From Caballeronia glebae (GTDB lineage: Bacteria > Pseudomonadota > Gammaproteobacteria > Burkholderiales > Burkholderiaceae): a stretch of DNA of 64,000 nucleotides. This document shows positions 8,614-17,730 of the stretch, piece by piece. Within the stretch, counting starts at the first letter, position 1, and each line of letters starts with the position of its first letter. The notes under the pieces are model-generated. The model did not search any database. It was given only the letters and a program-made list of their open reading frames with translations, and was not told the DNA's origin. Position numbers and translations under genes: made by a program. Where the stretch lies: positions 28,518-92,517 of the forward strand of contig NZ_FCOJ02000028.1 of the NCBI RefSeq assembly GCF_001545035.1, in the 5' to 3' direction.

Positions 8614-9387
8614 TCACGAAGAGGGCGCATCTCTTTTCGAATATCAAAACCCGAAAGCCTATGGTAGGTACAACCCCTGTCATTGTCCACGCCTTTATGG
8701 CGTTTTAATGTGTGAAACCGAGCCTATTGAGATTATATCGGGACTTCCCCCGATTATTCATACAAACACTATTTTAAAATCGCGTAAAACCACCGATTTC
8801 ATATAAAGGCCTTAATAACGGGGTTTTTTAAAAATCAAGCGTTGTCGGTGCGCAAGCCCACTTTCGCGCGCGTTTTTTTTGGAGGGTCGGTACGTTTTGC
8901 CGCGCCAGAAGGGGCTGCGGGCCGTCGCTAACGACAGCATAGGCTTGAAGAAGCCGCGCCGGTAGCGAAAAAATGTCCGGAAATCGAACGCCGACTAAAC
9001 CGGCTTTCTTCATAAAATTCGCAATTCGATTAACAGCGATTATATGTGCGCTGCCGCGCATACAACAAGGCGCGCTGTGATAATTTCCATTTGCTCAAAT
9101 GGCCCGCATACTCAATAAATTCTTAAAAGTGGGGAAGAGAACACTCGGTCGCATTGAAGGGTTCGATAAACAACAAAAATCGTCTGTTGGAATTTCTCTT
9201 TTTTTGAGTCGTGTGTTTCAATACGACTGCAATGCCGGGGCGGGATTTTAACGGCCCTGAATGCAGGCCTGAATTCAAGAATAAGGAAATGATGTTTGCG
9301 CCCTTTTGGGTGCCAGCAAGTGTTTCGATCCGTATCCGGTGCGCATGCCGCGCGCCGGTCCCATAAGAGCCTGTCGCGAGACGTTCT
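8614..9387. promoter_or_regulatory. Long AT-rich promoter/leader region of the wzc operon
   Basis: 774 bases, much more AT-rich than the flanks, between the divergent priming-transferase gene and the kinase gene. It holds a hairpin-plus-T-run at 8786-8829 and a T7 tract near 9205. Open frames here (for example 8564-8806) lack ribosome sites and recognisable protein features. A regulated promoter and long untranslated leader are inferred. I found no ops/JUMPStart element and no convincing sigma-54 site. Confidence 0.4.
8786..8829 (+). terminator. Possible terminator or attenuator in wzc leader
   Basis: AAAAC-CA-CCG pairs loosely with CGG-G-GTTTT, with an inner palindrome AAGGCCTT, and is followed by T6. 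The stem is imperfect. No rightward gene precedes it, so if functional it would act as an attenuator, or bidirectionally. Confidence 0.3.
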
Positions 9388-11628
9388 ATGAAAGTTAAAA
9401 ATCAGGCGTCAGCCGTAATGGCCGAGAGCGAGAAAGAGATCGAGTTCAAGTCGATTCTCGAAACGCTGGGCCGTCACTGGAAGATGATCGCGGCGACCGT
9501 GGCGGTCGTCTTCAGCATCGGGGTGGTGTACGCGTTCTTCTCGGCTCCGATTTACCAGGCCGGCATGCTTGTCAGGGTCGACGACTCGACCAGCGCCCAG
9601 CCGGCCGACCCGCGCGACATGGTAAGGACCGCGGCCACGTTGTTCGATCAGCGCGCGACGGCCGAGGGCGAAATCCAGGTCATCGGCTCCAAGTTCGTGC
9701 TCGGCCCCGTGGTCGACGCGCTCAAGCTGTACATCCAGGCTGCGCCGCATCGCTTCCCGCTGATCGGCGGCATGATCGCGCGCACCACCGACGAAACGTC
9801 GACCCCCGGTCTCTTCGGCCGCGGCGGTTACGCATGGGGCGCCGAATCGATCGACGTCTCGGCGTTCGACGTGCCGAAAAAGTACGAAGGCAAGGAATAC
9901 ACGCTGCGCTATCTCGGCAACGGCCAGTATCAGGTGCGCGGCCCGGGCGTCGAGACGGGCGTCGGCGGTCAGACCGGCACCGTGCAGCGCTTCGACACCG
10001 AAGCCGGCCCGATCTCGCTGCTCGTGGGTTTCATCCACGGCGAAAAGGGCGTCGAATTCGATTTGACGCGTAACTCGCGCGTGTCCGCCATCGATCGTCT
10101 GCAGAATTCGCTGGCGATCGCGGAGCAGGGAAACAAGTCGGGCGTGATCAGCACGTCGCTGGAAGGCAAGGACCCGGTGCTCGTGGCGGCAACGATCAAC
10201 GAACTGTCGCGCATGTACGTGAAGCAGAATGCCGATCGTCGCGGGATCAACGCCGAGAAGTCGCTCGAATATCTTGAAACGCAGCTTCCCGACGCCAAGC
10301 GGCAGATGGAGTCGGCTGAAGACAACTACAACGCGTATCGCAACAGCCGCACGCTGTTCAATCCGGATGAAGAAGGCCGCATCGTCATGCAGCAGGCTTC
10401 GCAGGCGGACGCGCAGTTGCTCGACCTGAAGCGCCGCCGTGCCGACCTGGCCGTCCACTTCTCGCCCAGTCATCCGAGTGTGGTGGTGATCGACCAGCAG
10501 ATCGCGGCAACCGAGAAGTACATCAGCGACCTCGCGGCGCGCGTCAAGGCGATGCCGCAGGCCGAGCAGGGCGCGCTTCGCCTGCAACGCGACGTGCGCA
10601 TGAGCACCGACGTCTATTCGGCCCTGCGCAACAATATCGAAACGATGCGGCTCATCAAGGCCGGCCGCACGCCGACGGTGGAACTGCTCGACCATGCCGA
10701 AGTGCCCGAGCGTCCCGTCAAGCCGGTCAAGGCGCTGGTGCTCGTGATCGCGGCGGGTATCGGCCTGTTCATCGGCATCGTGATGGCTTTCGCTCGCGAC
10801 TTCCTGTTCAAGGGCGTGCTCGATCCGAAGGAACTGGAATCGAAGACGGGTCTTTCGGTATTCGCGACGATTCCGGACAGCGAGCGCCAGAAGGAGCTTG
10901 CGAAGCGCATCGCCGACAAGAAGCCGGAACATCTCGCGCTCGCATCGCGTTACCCGACTGATCCAGCCGTGGAAGGACTGCGCATGATGCGCTCGTCCCT
11001 GCAGTACGCGTTGATGGATGCGCCGAACAACGTCGTGATGCTGGCGGGTCCGCTGCCCGGCATCGGCAAGTCGTTCGTTTCGGCGAACCTGGCGACGCTG
11101 CTCGCCGCCGGCGGCAAGCGCGTGCTGCTCATCGACTGCGACCTGCGCCGCGGCCACCTGAACCAGTACTTCGGCATGCCGCGCGGCAAGGGTCTCGTGG
11201 ATGTCGTGAACGGTTCCACCACGCTCGAAGAGACCGTGCATCGCTCGGTGCTGAACAACCTCGACTTTGTCCAGTGCGGCTTCTATCCGCCGGACCCGGC
11301 CGAACTGCTTCTGTCGGATGCGTTCAGGCAATCGGTGACCCGTGCGTCGGAGGAATACGACATCGTGCTGCTCGACGCGCCGGCCATTCTGGCGGTGTCG
11401 GACACGGCGATCATGGCGCCCGTCGCGGGTTCGATCTTCCTGGTTGCGCGTTATGGGGATACGCGTTCCGGGGAAATCTCGGAGTCCGTGAAGCGGCTTG
11501 AACAGTCGGGCGCAAGCGTCACCGGCGTGCTGCTCAACGGCTTCAAGGTGCACTACGGCAACTACGCCCAGGCGCGCCAGTACGGCGGCTACGCCTACGC
11601 TGCCTACAAGGCCGACAAGGAAGACTAG
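9388..11628 (+). CDS. Wzc/BceF-type tyrosine autokinase and chain-length regulator
   Basis: A 746-residue inner-membrane bacterial tyrosine kinase controlling polymer length and export. The N-terminal Wzz domain follows a first helix near residues 33-53, and a second helix lies around 450-470 after the periplasmic coiled-coil part. The cytoplasmic kinase has Walker A GPLPGIGKS (about residues 553-561), Walker A' VLLIDCDLRRG and Walker B IVLLDAPA. The C-terminal tail is a tyrosine cluster (HYGNYAQARQYGGYAYAAY), the usual autophosphorylation site. The partner phosphatase (Wzb) and outer-membrane exporter (Wza) are not in the window. ATG 9418 is an alternative start. Confidence 0.92.
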   Translation: MKVKNQASAVMAESEKEIEFKSILETLGRHWKMIAATVAVVFSIGVVYAFFSAPIYQAGMLVRVDDSTSAQPADPRDMVRTAATLFDQRATAEGEIQVIGSKFVLGPVVDALKLYIQAAPHRFPLIGGMIARTTDETSTPGLFGRGGYAWGAESIDVSAFDVPKKYEGKEYTLRYLGNGQYQVRGPGVETGVGGQTGTVQRFDTEAGPISLLVGFIHGEKGVEFDLTRNSRVSAIDRLQNSLAIAEQGNKSGVISTSLEGKDPVLVAATINELSRMYVKQNADRRGINAEKSLEYLETQLPDAKRQMESAEDNYNAYRNSRTLFNPDEEGRIVMQQASQADAQLLDLKRRRADLAVHFSPSHPSVVVIDQQIAATEKYISDLAARVKAMPQAEQGALRLQRDVRMSTDVYSALRNNIETMRLIKAGRTPTVELLDHAEVPERPVKPVKALVLVIAAGIGLFIGIVMAFARDFLFKGVLDPKELESKTGLSVFATIPDSERQKELAKRIADKKPEHLALASRYPTDPAVEGLRMMRSSLQYALMDAPNNVVMLAGPLPGIGKSFVSANLATLLAAGGKRVLLIDCDLRRGHLNQYFGMPRGKGLVDVVNGSTTLEETVHRSVLNNLDFVQCGFYPPDPAELLLSDAFRQSVTRASEEYDIVLLDAPAILAVSDTAIMAPVAGSIFLVARYGDTRSGEISESVKRLEQSGASVTGVLLNGFKVHYGNYAQARQYGGYAYAAYKADKED

Positions 11629-11722
11629 AGACTCACTCATCCGGCATTCGCTCCTGCTGGACCACGGATCAAGAAGCAGTACTAAACAAACGACCTGATT
11701 TGTATAACGAGGAGAAGTGAAT

Positions 11723-13000
11723 ATGTTCTCGCCGCAAGAGTTGAAACTCGGCATCGTTGGTCTGGGCTATGTCGGTCTGCCGCTCGCCGTCGAATTCGGC
11801 AAACGCCATCCCGTCGTGGGCTTCGATATCAATCGCGCGCGCATCAACGCGCTGCGCGAAGGGCGCGATGCCACGCTCGAAGTGAACGATGCCGAGTTGG
11901 CCTCCGCGACCTTCATGCAGTACAGCGCCGAGGTCGAGGACCTGCGCGACTGCACCGTCTTCATTGCGACCGTGCCGACGCCGATCGATCACTACAAGCG
12001 TCCGGACCTTTCGCCGCTTATCGGCGCGTCGACGACCATCGGCAGCGTGCTGAAGAAGGGCGACGTCGTCATCTATGAATCGACGGTTTATCCCGGCGCG
12101 ACCGAGGAAGAGTGCGTGCCGGTGCTCGAAAAGATGTCGGGCCTGAAGTTCAACGAGGACTTCTTCGTGGGCTACAGCCCCGAGCGCATCAACCCGGGCG
12201 ACAAGACGCACCGTCTGCCGGACATCAAGAAGGTCACGTCCGGATCGACGCCCGAAGTGGCCGATTTCGTCGACGCTCTGTATCGCGAGATCATCACGGC
12301 GGGCACGCACAAGGCGAGCAGCATCCGCGTCGCCGAGGCGGCCAAGGTAATCGAGAACACGCAGCGCGACGTGAACATTGCGCTGATCAACGAACTGTCG
12401 ATCATCTTCAACAAGATGAACATCGACACTGAATCGGTGCTCCTCGCGGCCGGTACGAAGTGGAACTTCATTCCGTTCCGCCCGGGCCTGGTCGGCGGCC
12501 ACTGCATCGGCGTGGACCCGTATTACCTGACGCACAAGGCGCAGGCGATCGGCTATCACCCGGAGATCATCCTCGCCGGGCGGCGTCTGAACGACAGCAT
12601 GGGCAACTACGTCGTCTCGCAACTCGTGAAGACGATGACCAAGCGCGACATCGCCATTTCCGGCGCGCGCGTACTGATCATGGGCCTCACCTTCAAGGAG
12701 AACTGCCCGGATCTGCGCAACACGCGCGTGGTCGACATCATCGCGGACCTCAAGGAATACGGCGTCCAGGTGGACGTGTACGACCCGTGGGTGTCGAAGG
12801 AAGAGGCACATCACGAGTACGGCATCGATCCGATCGATCAGCCGGCCAAGGGCGTCTACGACGCGGTCGTGCTCGCCGTGGCGCATCGCCAGTTCGCCGA
12901 TGAAGGCGCGGAAGGCATTCACGCCTACGGCAAGGCGCGACACGTGCTGTGCGACCTCAAGTACGTTCTGCCGGCCGACGCGAGCGACATGCGTCTCTGA
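11723..13000 (+). CDS. UDP-HexNAc 6-dehydrogenase (WbpO/TviB type)
   Basis: A 425-residue NAD-dependent UDP-sugar dehydrogenase. The Rossmann motif GIVGLGYVGLPLAVEFG is at the N-terminus. The catalytic Cys is in GLVGGHCIGVDPYYL (about residue 260), and the third domain carries GLTFKENCPDLRNT. Sequence style (VGYSPERINPGDKTH, VAEAAKVIENTQRDVNIALI) matches the WbpO/TviB branch, which oxidises UDP-GlcNAc or UDP-GalNAc to the uronate, rather than plain UDP-glucose dehydrogenase. ATG 11723 is preferred over GTG 11717 because AGGAG (11710-11714) then sits eight bases upstream. The WbpP/TviC-like epimerase two genes on supports the assignment. Confidence 0.88.
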   Translation: MFSPQELKLGIVGLGYVGLPLAVEFGKRHPVVGFDINRARINALREGRDATLEVNDAELASATFMQYSAEVEDLRDCTVFIATVPTPIDHYKRPDLSPLIGASTTIGSVLKKGDVVIYESTVYPGATEEECVPVLEKMSGLKFNEDFFVGYSPERINPGDKTHRLPDIKKVTSGSTPEVADFVDALYREIITAGTHKASSIRVAEAAKVIENTQRDVNIALINELSIIFNKMNIDTESVLLAAGTKWNFIPFRPGLVGGHCIGVDPYYLTHKAQAIGYHPEIILAGRRLNDSMGNYVVSQLVKTMTKRDIAISGARVLIMGLTFKENCPDLRNTRVVDIIADLKEYGVQVDVYDPWVSKEEAHHEYGIDPIDQPAKGVYDAVVLAVAHRQFADEGAEGIHAYGKARHVLCDLKYVLPADASDMRL

Positions 13001-13115
13001 GGTTCGGTGGCATCGGGATCGACCGATGCAGGCCGTCGCACAACATCGCCGCGGTTCGGCTCCCGTCTTTCGGGAGTTGCCCGCGGCGATGTCAACCGGA
13101 GCTTCGGAGTTCGCA

Positions 13116-14327
13116 ATGAAGATGCCCAAGGTAGTTCTGTACGCCAACACCGATTGGTATCTATATAACTTTCGCCTTTCGTTCGCTCGCAAACTGCGCG
13201 ATGCCGGTTTCGAGGTCATTCTGTTGTCACCCGACGGCGAATACGGCCCGAAGTTGCGCGATCTGGGCTTTCGCTGGCATGCCGTGCCGATGAACCGGCG
13301 CAGCCTTAATCCGCTTCGCGAGCTGGCGCTCGTGCTGTGGCTCGCGCGCTTTTTCCAGCGCGAAAAGCCGCAGCTCGTGCATGGCTTCACGATCAAGAGC
13401 GCGGTGTACGGTTCGTTCGCCAGCAAGCTTGCAGGCGTTCCGGCGCGCGTGAACGCGGTCGCGGGCATGGGCTACGTCTTCACGAGCCGCGACCTGAAGG
13501 CGCGTATCCTGAAGCCGGTCGTGCGTACGGTGATGCGCTCGGCGCTGAACGGCCGCGACAGCATTCTCGTCCTGCAGAATCCGGACGACATCAAGCTGTT
13601 CGAAGCCGCGCGCATCGTCGAGAAGCAGGCGATTCGTCTCGTCAAGGGATCGGGCGTCGATCTGACGCGCTTCAAGGTGCGCGAGGAATCGCCGGACGAT
13701 GCGGGCAAGCCGCTGCGTATCCTGCTGGCGGCTCGGCTCGTGTGGGACAAGGGCATCGAGGAATACGTGGAGGCGGCGCGCATGCTGCGGCGCGAGAACC
13801 GCACCGTGCGCTTTCTTCTCGCGGGTTCGCCCGATGACGGCAATCCGGCGTCGGTGAGCACGGCGATGGTGCAGGGCTGGGTGAAGGAAGGGCTCGTCGA
13901 ATGGCTCGGTCACGTGAGCGACATGCCGAAGCTCTTCACGGAAGTGGATGTGATGGTGCTGCCGAGTTATCGCGAGGGACTGCCGAAAGCGCTGATCGAA
14001 GCCGCGGGCTGCGCGCTGCCGCTCATCACGACGGACGCGCCGGGCTGCCGCGAAGTGGTCAGCGAGTCGGGCGTGGATGGTTTGCAAGTGCCGGTGCGCG
14101 ACGCTCGCGCGCTCGCCGATGCGATCCGCCAGCTCGACGACGACCGCGCGCTTGCGAGAAAGCTGGGTCTCGCCGCGCGCGAGAAGGCGCTGAAGAATTT
14201 CGACGAACGCATCGTCATCGAGAAGACGCTCGCCGTGTATCGCGAGCTGGTTCCCTCGATCGCGATCGAAGACGAGCGCCGCGAACACGCCGCGCCCGTC
14301 GGCAAATTTGGAGACTTTCATGTCTGA
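13116..14327 (+). CDS. Glycosyltransferase family 4
   Basis: A 403-residue GT4 enzyme, similar in build to the PglA/WbpJ-type transferases. The acceptor domain begins MKMPKVVLYANTDWYLYNFR, followed by LVHGFTIKSAVYGSFAS. The donor domain has LLAARLVWDKGIEEYVEAA and the E-x7-E motif in SYREGLPKALIEAAG. GGAG (13106-13109) is six bases before ATG 13116. The frame is open further upstream, overlapping the dehydrogenase, but that part is out of keeping with the family. The last eight bases overlap the epimerase gene, so the two are translationally coupled. Confidence 0.88.
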   Translation: MKMPKVVLYANTDWYLYNFRLSFARKLRDAGFEVILLSPDGEYGPKLRDLGFRWHAVPMNRRSLNPLRELALVLWLARFFQREKPQLVHGFTIKSAVYGSFASKLAGVPARVNAVAGMGYVFTSRDLKARILKPVVRTVMRSALNGRDSILVLQNPDDIKLFEAARIVEKQAIRLVKGSGVDLTRFKVREESPDDAGKPLRILLAARLVWDKGIEEYVEAARMLRRENRTVRFLLAGSPDDGNPASVSTAMVQGWVKEGLVEWLGHVSDMPKLFTEVDVMVLPSYREGLPKALIEAAGCALPLITTDAPGCREVVSESGVDGLQVPVRDARALADAIRQLDDDRALARKLGLAAREKALKNFDERIVIEKTLAVYRELVPSIAIEDERREHAAPVGKFGDFHV

Positions 14328-15390
14328 TCGTTACGAATCGATCCGTCAACAACTGACGCGCGATCCGCAGAAGTGGCTGATTACCGGCGTCGCCGGATTC
14401 ATCGGCTCGAATCTGCTCGAAGCGCTTTTGAAGCTCGATCAGGAAGTCGTCGGACTCGACAACTTCGCGACGGGCCATCGGCGCAATCTCGACGAAGTGC
14501 GCTCGGTCGTGACGCCCGCGCAATGGGCGCGCTTTCGCTTCGTCGAAGGCGATATCCGCAATCTCGACGATTGCCGCGCCGCAGTGAAGGGCGCTGCGCA
14601 CGTGCTGCACGAAGCGGCGCTCGGCTCGGTGCCGCGCTCGGTGAACGACCCGATCACGACGCACGAAGTCAACATCAGCGGCTTTCTGAACATGCTCGTC
14701 GCCGCGCGCGACGCGAAGGTTGCGAGCTTCACCTACGCGGCGTCGAGTTCGACCTACGGCGATCATCCGGGTCTGCCGAAAGTCGAGGATCGCATCGGCC
14801 AGCCGCTTTCGCCGTATGCGGTGACGAAGTACGCCAACGAGCTGTACGCATCGGTTTTCGCGCGCACGTATGGGCTGAACGCGATCGGCCTGCGCTACTT
14901 CAACGTCTTCGGCAAGCGCCAGGACCCGGACGGCGCGTATGCCGCCGTGATCCCGAAGTGGACGGCCGCGCTCATCGACGACGAGCAGGTCACGATCAAC
15001 GGCGACGGCGAGACGAGCCGCGATTTCTGCTTCATCGACAACGTGGTGCAGATGAACATCCTCGCGGCGCTTTCCGAGCCGCAAGCGCGCAACCAGGTCT
15101 ACAACGTCGCGGTCGGCGATCGCACGACGCTCAATCAGCTCTATGACGGCCTGAAGCGCATGCTCGCCGAGAACGGCGTGGTCAACGAAGGCAGCGCCGT
15201 GTATGCGCCGTTTCGCGCCGGCGACGTGCGTCACTCGCAGGCGAACGTCGACAAGGCCGCGCAACTGCTCGGCTACGCGAACGCGATTCCTCTTGCCGAC
15301 GGCCTCGCGATCGCGATGCCGTGGTACATCCGCTTCCTTTCGCAGCGCCGCGTGCCGGTCGAAGCCGAAATGGCGACGAGGCCCGCATGA
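14320..15390 (+). CDS. UDP-N-acetyl-hexosamine 4-epimerase (WbpP/TviC type)
   Basis: A 356-residue extended short-chain dehydrogenase/reductase. The NAD motif is WLITGVAGFIGSNLLEALL, the Ser-Tyr-Lys triad is in YAASSSTYG and SPYAVTKYA, and the C-terminal part has YAAVIPKWTAALID. These features match WbpP/TviC, which interconverts UDP-GlcNAc and UDP-GalNAc or their uronates. With the dehydrogenase two genes upstream it would supply UDP-GalNAcA. ATG 14320 overlaps the upstream stop and has GGAG at 14310-14313. The stop TGA overlaps the next start (ATGA at 15387). Confidence 0.88.
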   Translation: MSDRYESIRQQLTRDPQKWLITGVAGFIGSNLLEALLKLDQEVVGLDNFATGHRRNLDEVRSVVTPAQWARFRFVEGDIRNLDDCRAAVKGAAHVLHEAALGSVPRSVNDPITTHEVNISGFLNMLVAARDAKVASFTYAASSSTYGDHPGLPKVEDRIGQPLSPYAVTKYANELYASVFARTYGLNAIGLRYFNVFGKRQDPDGAYAAVIPKWTAALIDDEQVTINGDGETSRDFCFIDNVVQMNILAALSEPQARNQVYNVAVGDRTTLNQLYDGLKRMLAENGVVNEGSAVYAPFRAGDVRHSQANVDKAAQLLGYANAIPLADGLAIAMPWYIRFLSQRRVPVEAEMATRPA

Positions 15391-16553
15391 AAATAGTCGT
15401 TTTCATCTACTCGATGCACGGCGGCGGCGCGGAGCGCGTCACCGCCAATCTCGCGAACGAGTGGGCGGCGCTCGGCTGGGAAGTGACCGTCGTCACGCTG
15501 ACCGCCGGTGAAGGCGACGTCTATCCGTTCCATCCGGGCGTGAAGCGCATCGAACTGGGTCTCGCGGGCGGCGTCGAAGGCGGCGGACTGGTGCGCACGC
15601 TGATGTCGAACGTGAAGCGCGTGCTCGCTTTTCGCAAGGTGCTGCGCGAGACCAAACCGACGGTCGCGCTGGGCGTCATGGCGACTGCGAACGTGCTCGC
15701 CGTGCTCGCGGGCATCGGCCTGCCGTACAAGATCATCGCGAGCGAGCATACGCATCCGCCGAGGGCGCCGCTCACGCCGTTCTGGGAACGTCTGCGGCTC
15801 TTGACCTATCGCTTCGCCGACAAGGTCGTCGCGCTCACCGACGAAACCCGCGAGTGGATCGAAACGCATTGCCGTTGCACCGACGTCAAGGTGATTCCGC
15901 CGCCGTTCACGCTGCCCATCGCGAGAACGAACCCGGTGATCGAGCCGAAGAGCGTCGTGCGCGACGAGCGCCGCCTGCTGCTCGCGGTCGGACGGCTGTC
16001 GCCCGAGAAAGGCTTCGACAGCCTTATCGATGCGTTCAGGAAGATCGCCGGCGCGTTGCCGCAATGGGATCTCGTGATCGTCGGCGAAGGTCTCGCGCGC
16101 GCGAGCCTCGAACGCCGCGTCGACGAGGCGAAGCTGCGCGGCCGCGTCTTTCTGCCGGGACGCGCCGGCAACGTGGCCGACTGGTACGAACGCGCGGATC
16201 TCTACGTGCTCAGCTCGCACTTCGAAGGCTTCTCGATGACGCTCGTCGAAGCGATGGCGAGCGGCTGCGCGGCGGTGAGCTACGACTGCGATTCCGGGCC
16301 GCGCGTGATCGTCACGCATGGCACGAACGGCTTGCTCGTGAACCCGGTCGGCGATGCAAGCGCGCTCGCGAAGTCGCTCGAAACGCTAATGAGGGACGAC
16401 GCCGAACGTCACCGCATGGCGCTGCGCGCGAGCTCGGTCAACGAGACGTTCGCGCTGCCGAAGACCATCGCGCTGTGGCAGGAAGTGTTCGAAGAGTCCG
16501 GCGTGAAGGTTCCGCGCGGCGCGAGCCTGCGCGTTCCCGTCGCCGGACGATGA
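15387..16553 (+). CDS. Glycosyltransferase family 4
   Basis: A 388-residue GT-B enzyme beginning MKIVVFIYSMHGGGAERVTA, the classic GT4 glycine-rich acceptor loop. LLAVGRLSPEKGFDSLIDAF and the E-x7-E motif in SSHFEGFSMTLVEAMASG define the donor site. The start codon overlaps the upstream stop by four bases (ATGA). It shares its general architecture with the next gene, including SSMGSGGAER/SMHGGGAER and FDCKSGPR/YDCDSGPR, so the two are likely paralogues acting successively on the repeat unit. Confidence 0.88.
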   Translation: MKIVVFIYSMHGGGAERVTANLANEWAALGWEVTVVTLTAGEGDVYPFHPGVKRIELGLAGGVEGGGLVRTLMSNVKRVLAFRKVLRETKPTVALGVMATANVLAVLAGIGLPYKIIASEHTHPPRAPLTPFWERLRLLTYRFADKVVALTDETREWIETHCRCTDVKVIPPPFTLPIARTNPVIEPKSVVRDERRLLLAVGRLSPEKGFDSLIDAFRKIAGALPQWDLVIVGEGLARASLERRVDEAKLRGRVFLPGRAGNVADWYERADLYVLSSHFEGFSMTLVEAMASGCAAVSYDCDSGPRVIVTHGTNGLLVNPVGDASALAKSLETLMRDDAERHRMALRASSVNETFALPKTIALWQEVFEESGVKVPRGASLRVPVAGR

Positions 16554-16566
16554 GGAGCCACGACCG

Positions 16567-17730
16567 ATGAACATCATGCTCGTGGTCAGTTCGATGGGAA
16601 GCGGCGGCGCCGAGCGCGTCGCGGCTTCGCTCGTCAATGCGTGGGCGCAACGCGGCGATACCGTGACGCTCGTAATTACGTACAGCGGCCGTGGCGCGTG
16701 CTTCTATCCGCTTGCGCCGAACGTGCGCTGCGTCTTTCTCGCCGATCGCGTGAAGGCCGGCGCGCGCATGCTTCAATATCCCGCGCGGTTTCGCGCGCTG
16801 CGTGCGCTGATTCGCGAGAGCGCGCCGGACGTGGTCGTGTCGTTTCTCTCGAACGTGAACATCACGACGATTCTCGCGACGCGCGGCCTCGGCATTCCGG
16901 TGATCGCGTGCGAGCACATCGACCCATCCGCCGACGGCCGTTCGCGGCTCATGAGTCAGATGTGCCGCTTCGTCTATCCGAGCGCGGATCTGCTTACGCT
17001 GCTCACGGACAGCATGGAGGCGTCGTTCAGGAAGATGGTGCCGCGCGTGAAGCGCATCGAGGTGGTGCCCAATCCGCTGCCGGACGAGTTGTTGTTGTTG
17101 CAGCCTGAAACCGTCGAGAAAAGCGCGCGCAAGCGGCTCGTCGCGGTCGGGCGTCTCAACACGCAAAAACAGTTCGATATGCTTATCGATGTCTTCGCGA
17201 CGCTCGCGCCCGAGTTTGCCGACTGGGACTTGTGGATCTGGGGCGAAGGTCCGGAGCGCGCGGTGCTCGAAGCGCAGGTCGCGCAACTGAAAATGGGCGA
17301 GCGCGTGCTGATGCCCGGCAAGACGACAACGCCGTGGGAAGAGATGGCGCGCTCGGATGCGTTCGTGCTGTCGTCGCGCTACGAAGGCTTGCCGATGGCG
17401 ATGCTCGAAGGCATGGCGCTCGGGCTCGCGACCGTCGCGTTCGACTGCAAGAGCGGTCCGCGTGAACTCACGCGCGACGGCCAAGACGGTCTGCTCGTGC
17501 CGGCCGGCGACAAGGCCGCGCTGATCGATGCGCTGCGGCGCGTGATGTCGGACGAAGCGCTGCGCGCCGAACTCGGTCGCAAGGCGTCGGATTCGGTGCG
17601 GCAGCGTTATTCGTCGCCGGCGATCTTGCGCCAGTGGGACGCGATCTTCGCGCAACTCGGCGCTCGCACGCGCGGCGACGAAGGCAAAAGCCCGGCGTAT
17701 CGGCGCACGATCACGGGAGAGAAAGCGTAA
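16567..17730 (+). CDS. Glycosyltransferase family 4 (paralogue of preceding gene)
   Basis: A 387-residue GT4 enzyme starting MNIMLVVSSMGSGGAERVAA. The donor domain has LVAVGRLNTQKQFDMLIDVF and the E-x7-E motif in SSRYEGLPMAMLEGMALG. GGAG lies 13 bases upstream of the start, across a 13-base gap from the previous gene. Its stop TAA shares one base with the ATG of the beta-helix gene (TAATG), which indicates translational coupling. Confidence 0.88.
   Translation: MNIMLVVSSMGSGGAERVAASLVNAWAQRGDTVTLVITYSGRGACFYPLAPNVRCVFLADRVKAGARMLQYPARFRALRALIRESAPDVVVSFLSNVNITTILATRGLGIPVIACEHIDPSADGRSRLMSQMCRFVYPSADLLTLLTDSMEASFRKMVPRVKRIEVVPNPLPDELLLLQPETVEKSARKRLVAVGRLNTQKQFDMLIDVFATLAPEFADWDLWIWGEGPERAVLEAQVAQLKMGERVLMPGKTTTPWEEMARSDAFVLSSRYEGLPMAMLEGMALGLATVAFDCKSGPRELTRDGQDGLLVPAGDKAALIDALRRVMSDEALRAELGRKASDSVRQRYSSPAILRQWDAIFAQLGARTRGDEGKSPAYRRTITGEKA

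Noticed and set aside
8564..8806. Rightward 80-codon open frame overlapping the start of the MraY-like gene
   Set aside because: No ribosome site, no family features and heavy overlap with the divergent gene's start and promoter.
9301..9325. TGGCAC-like sequence as a sigma-54 -24 element before wzc
   Set aside because: It occurs only on the opposite strand and the -12 GC spacing is wrong.
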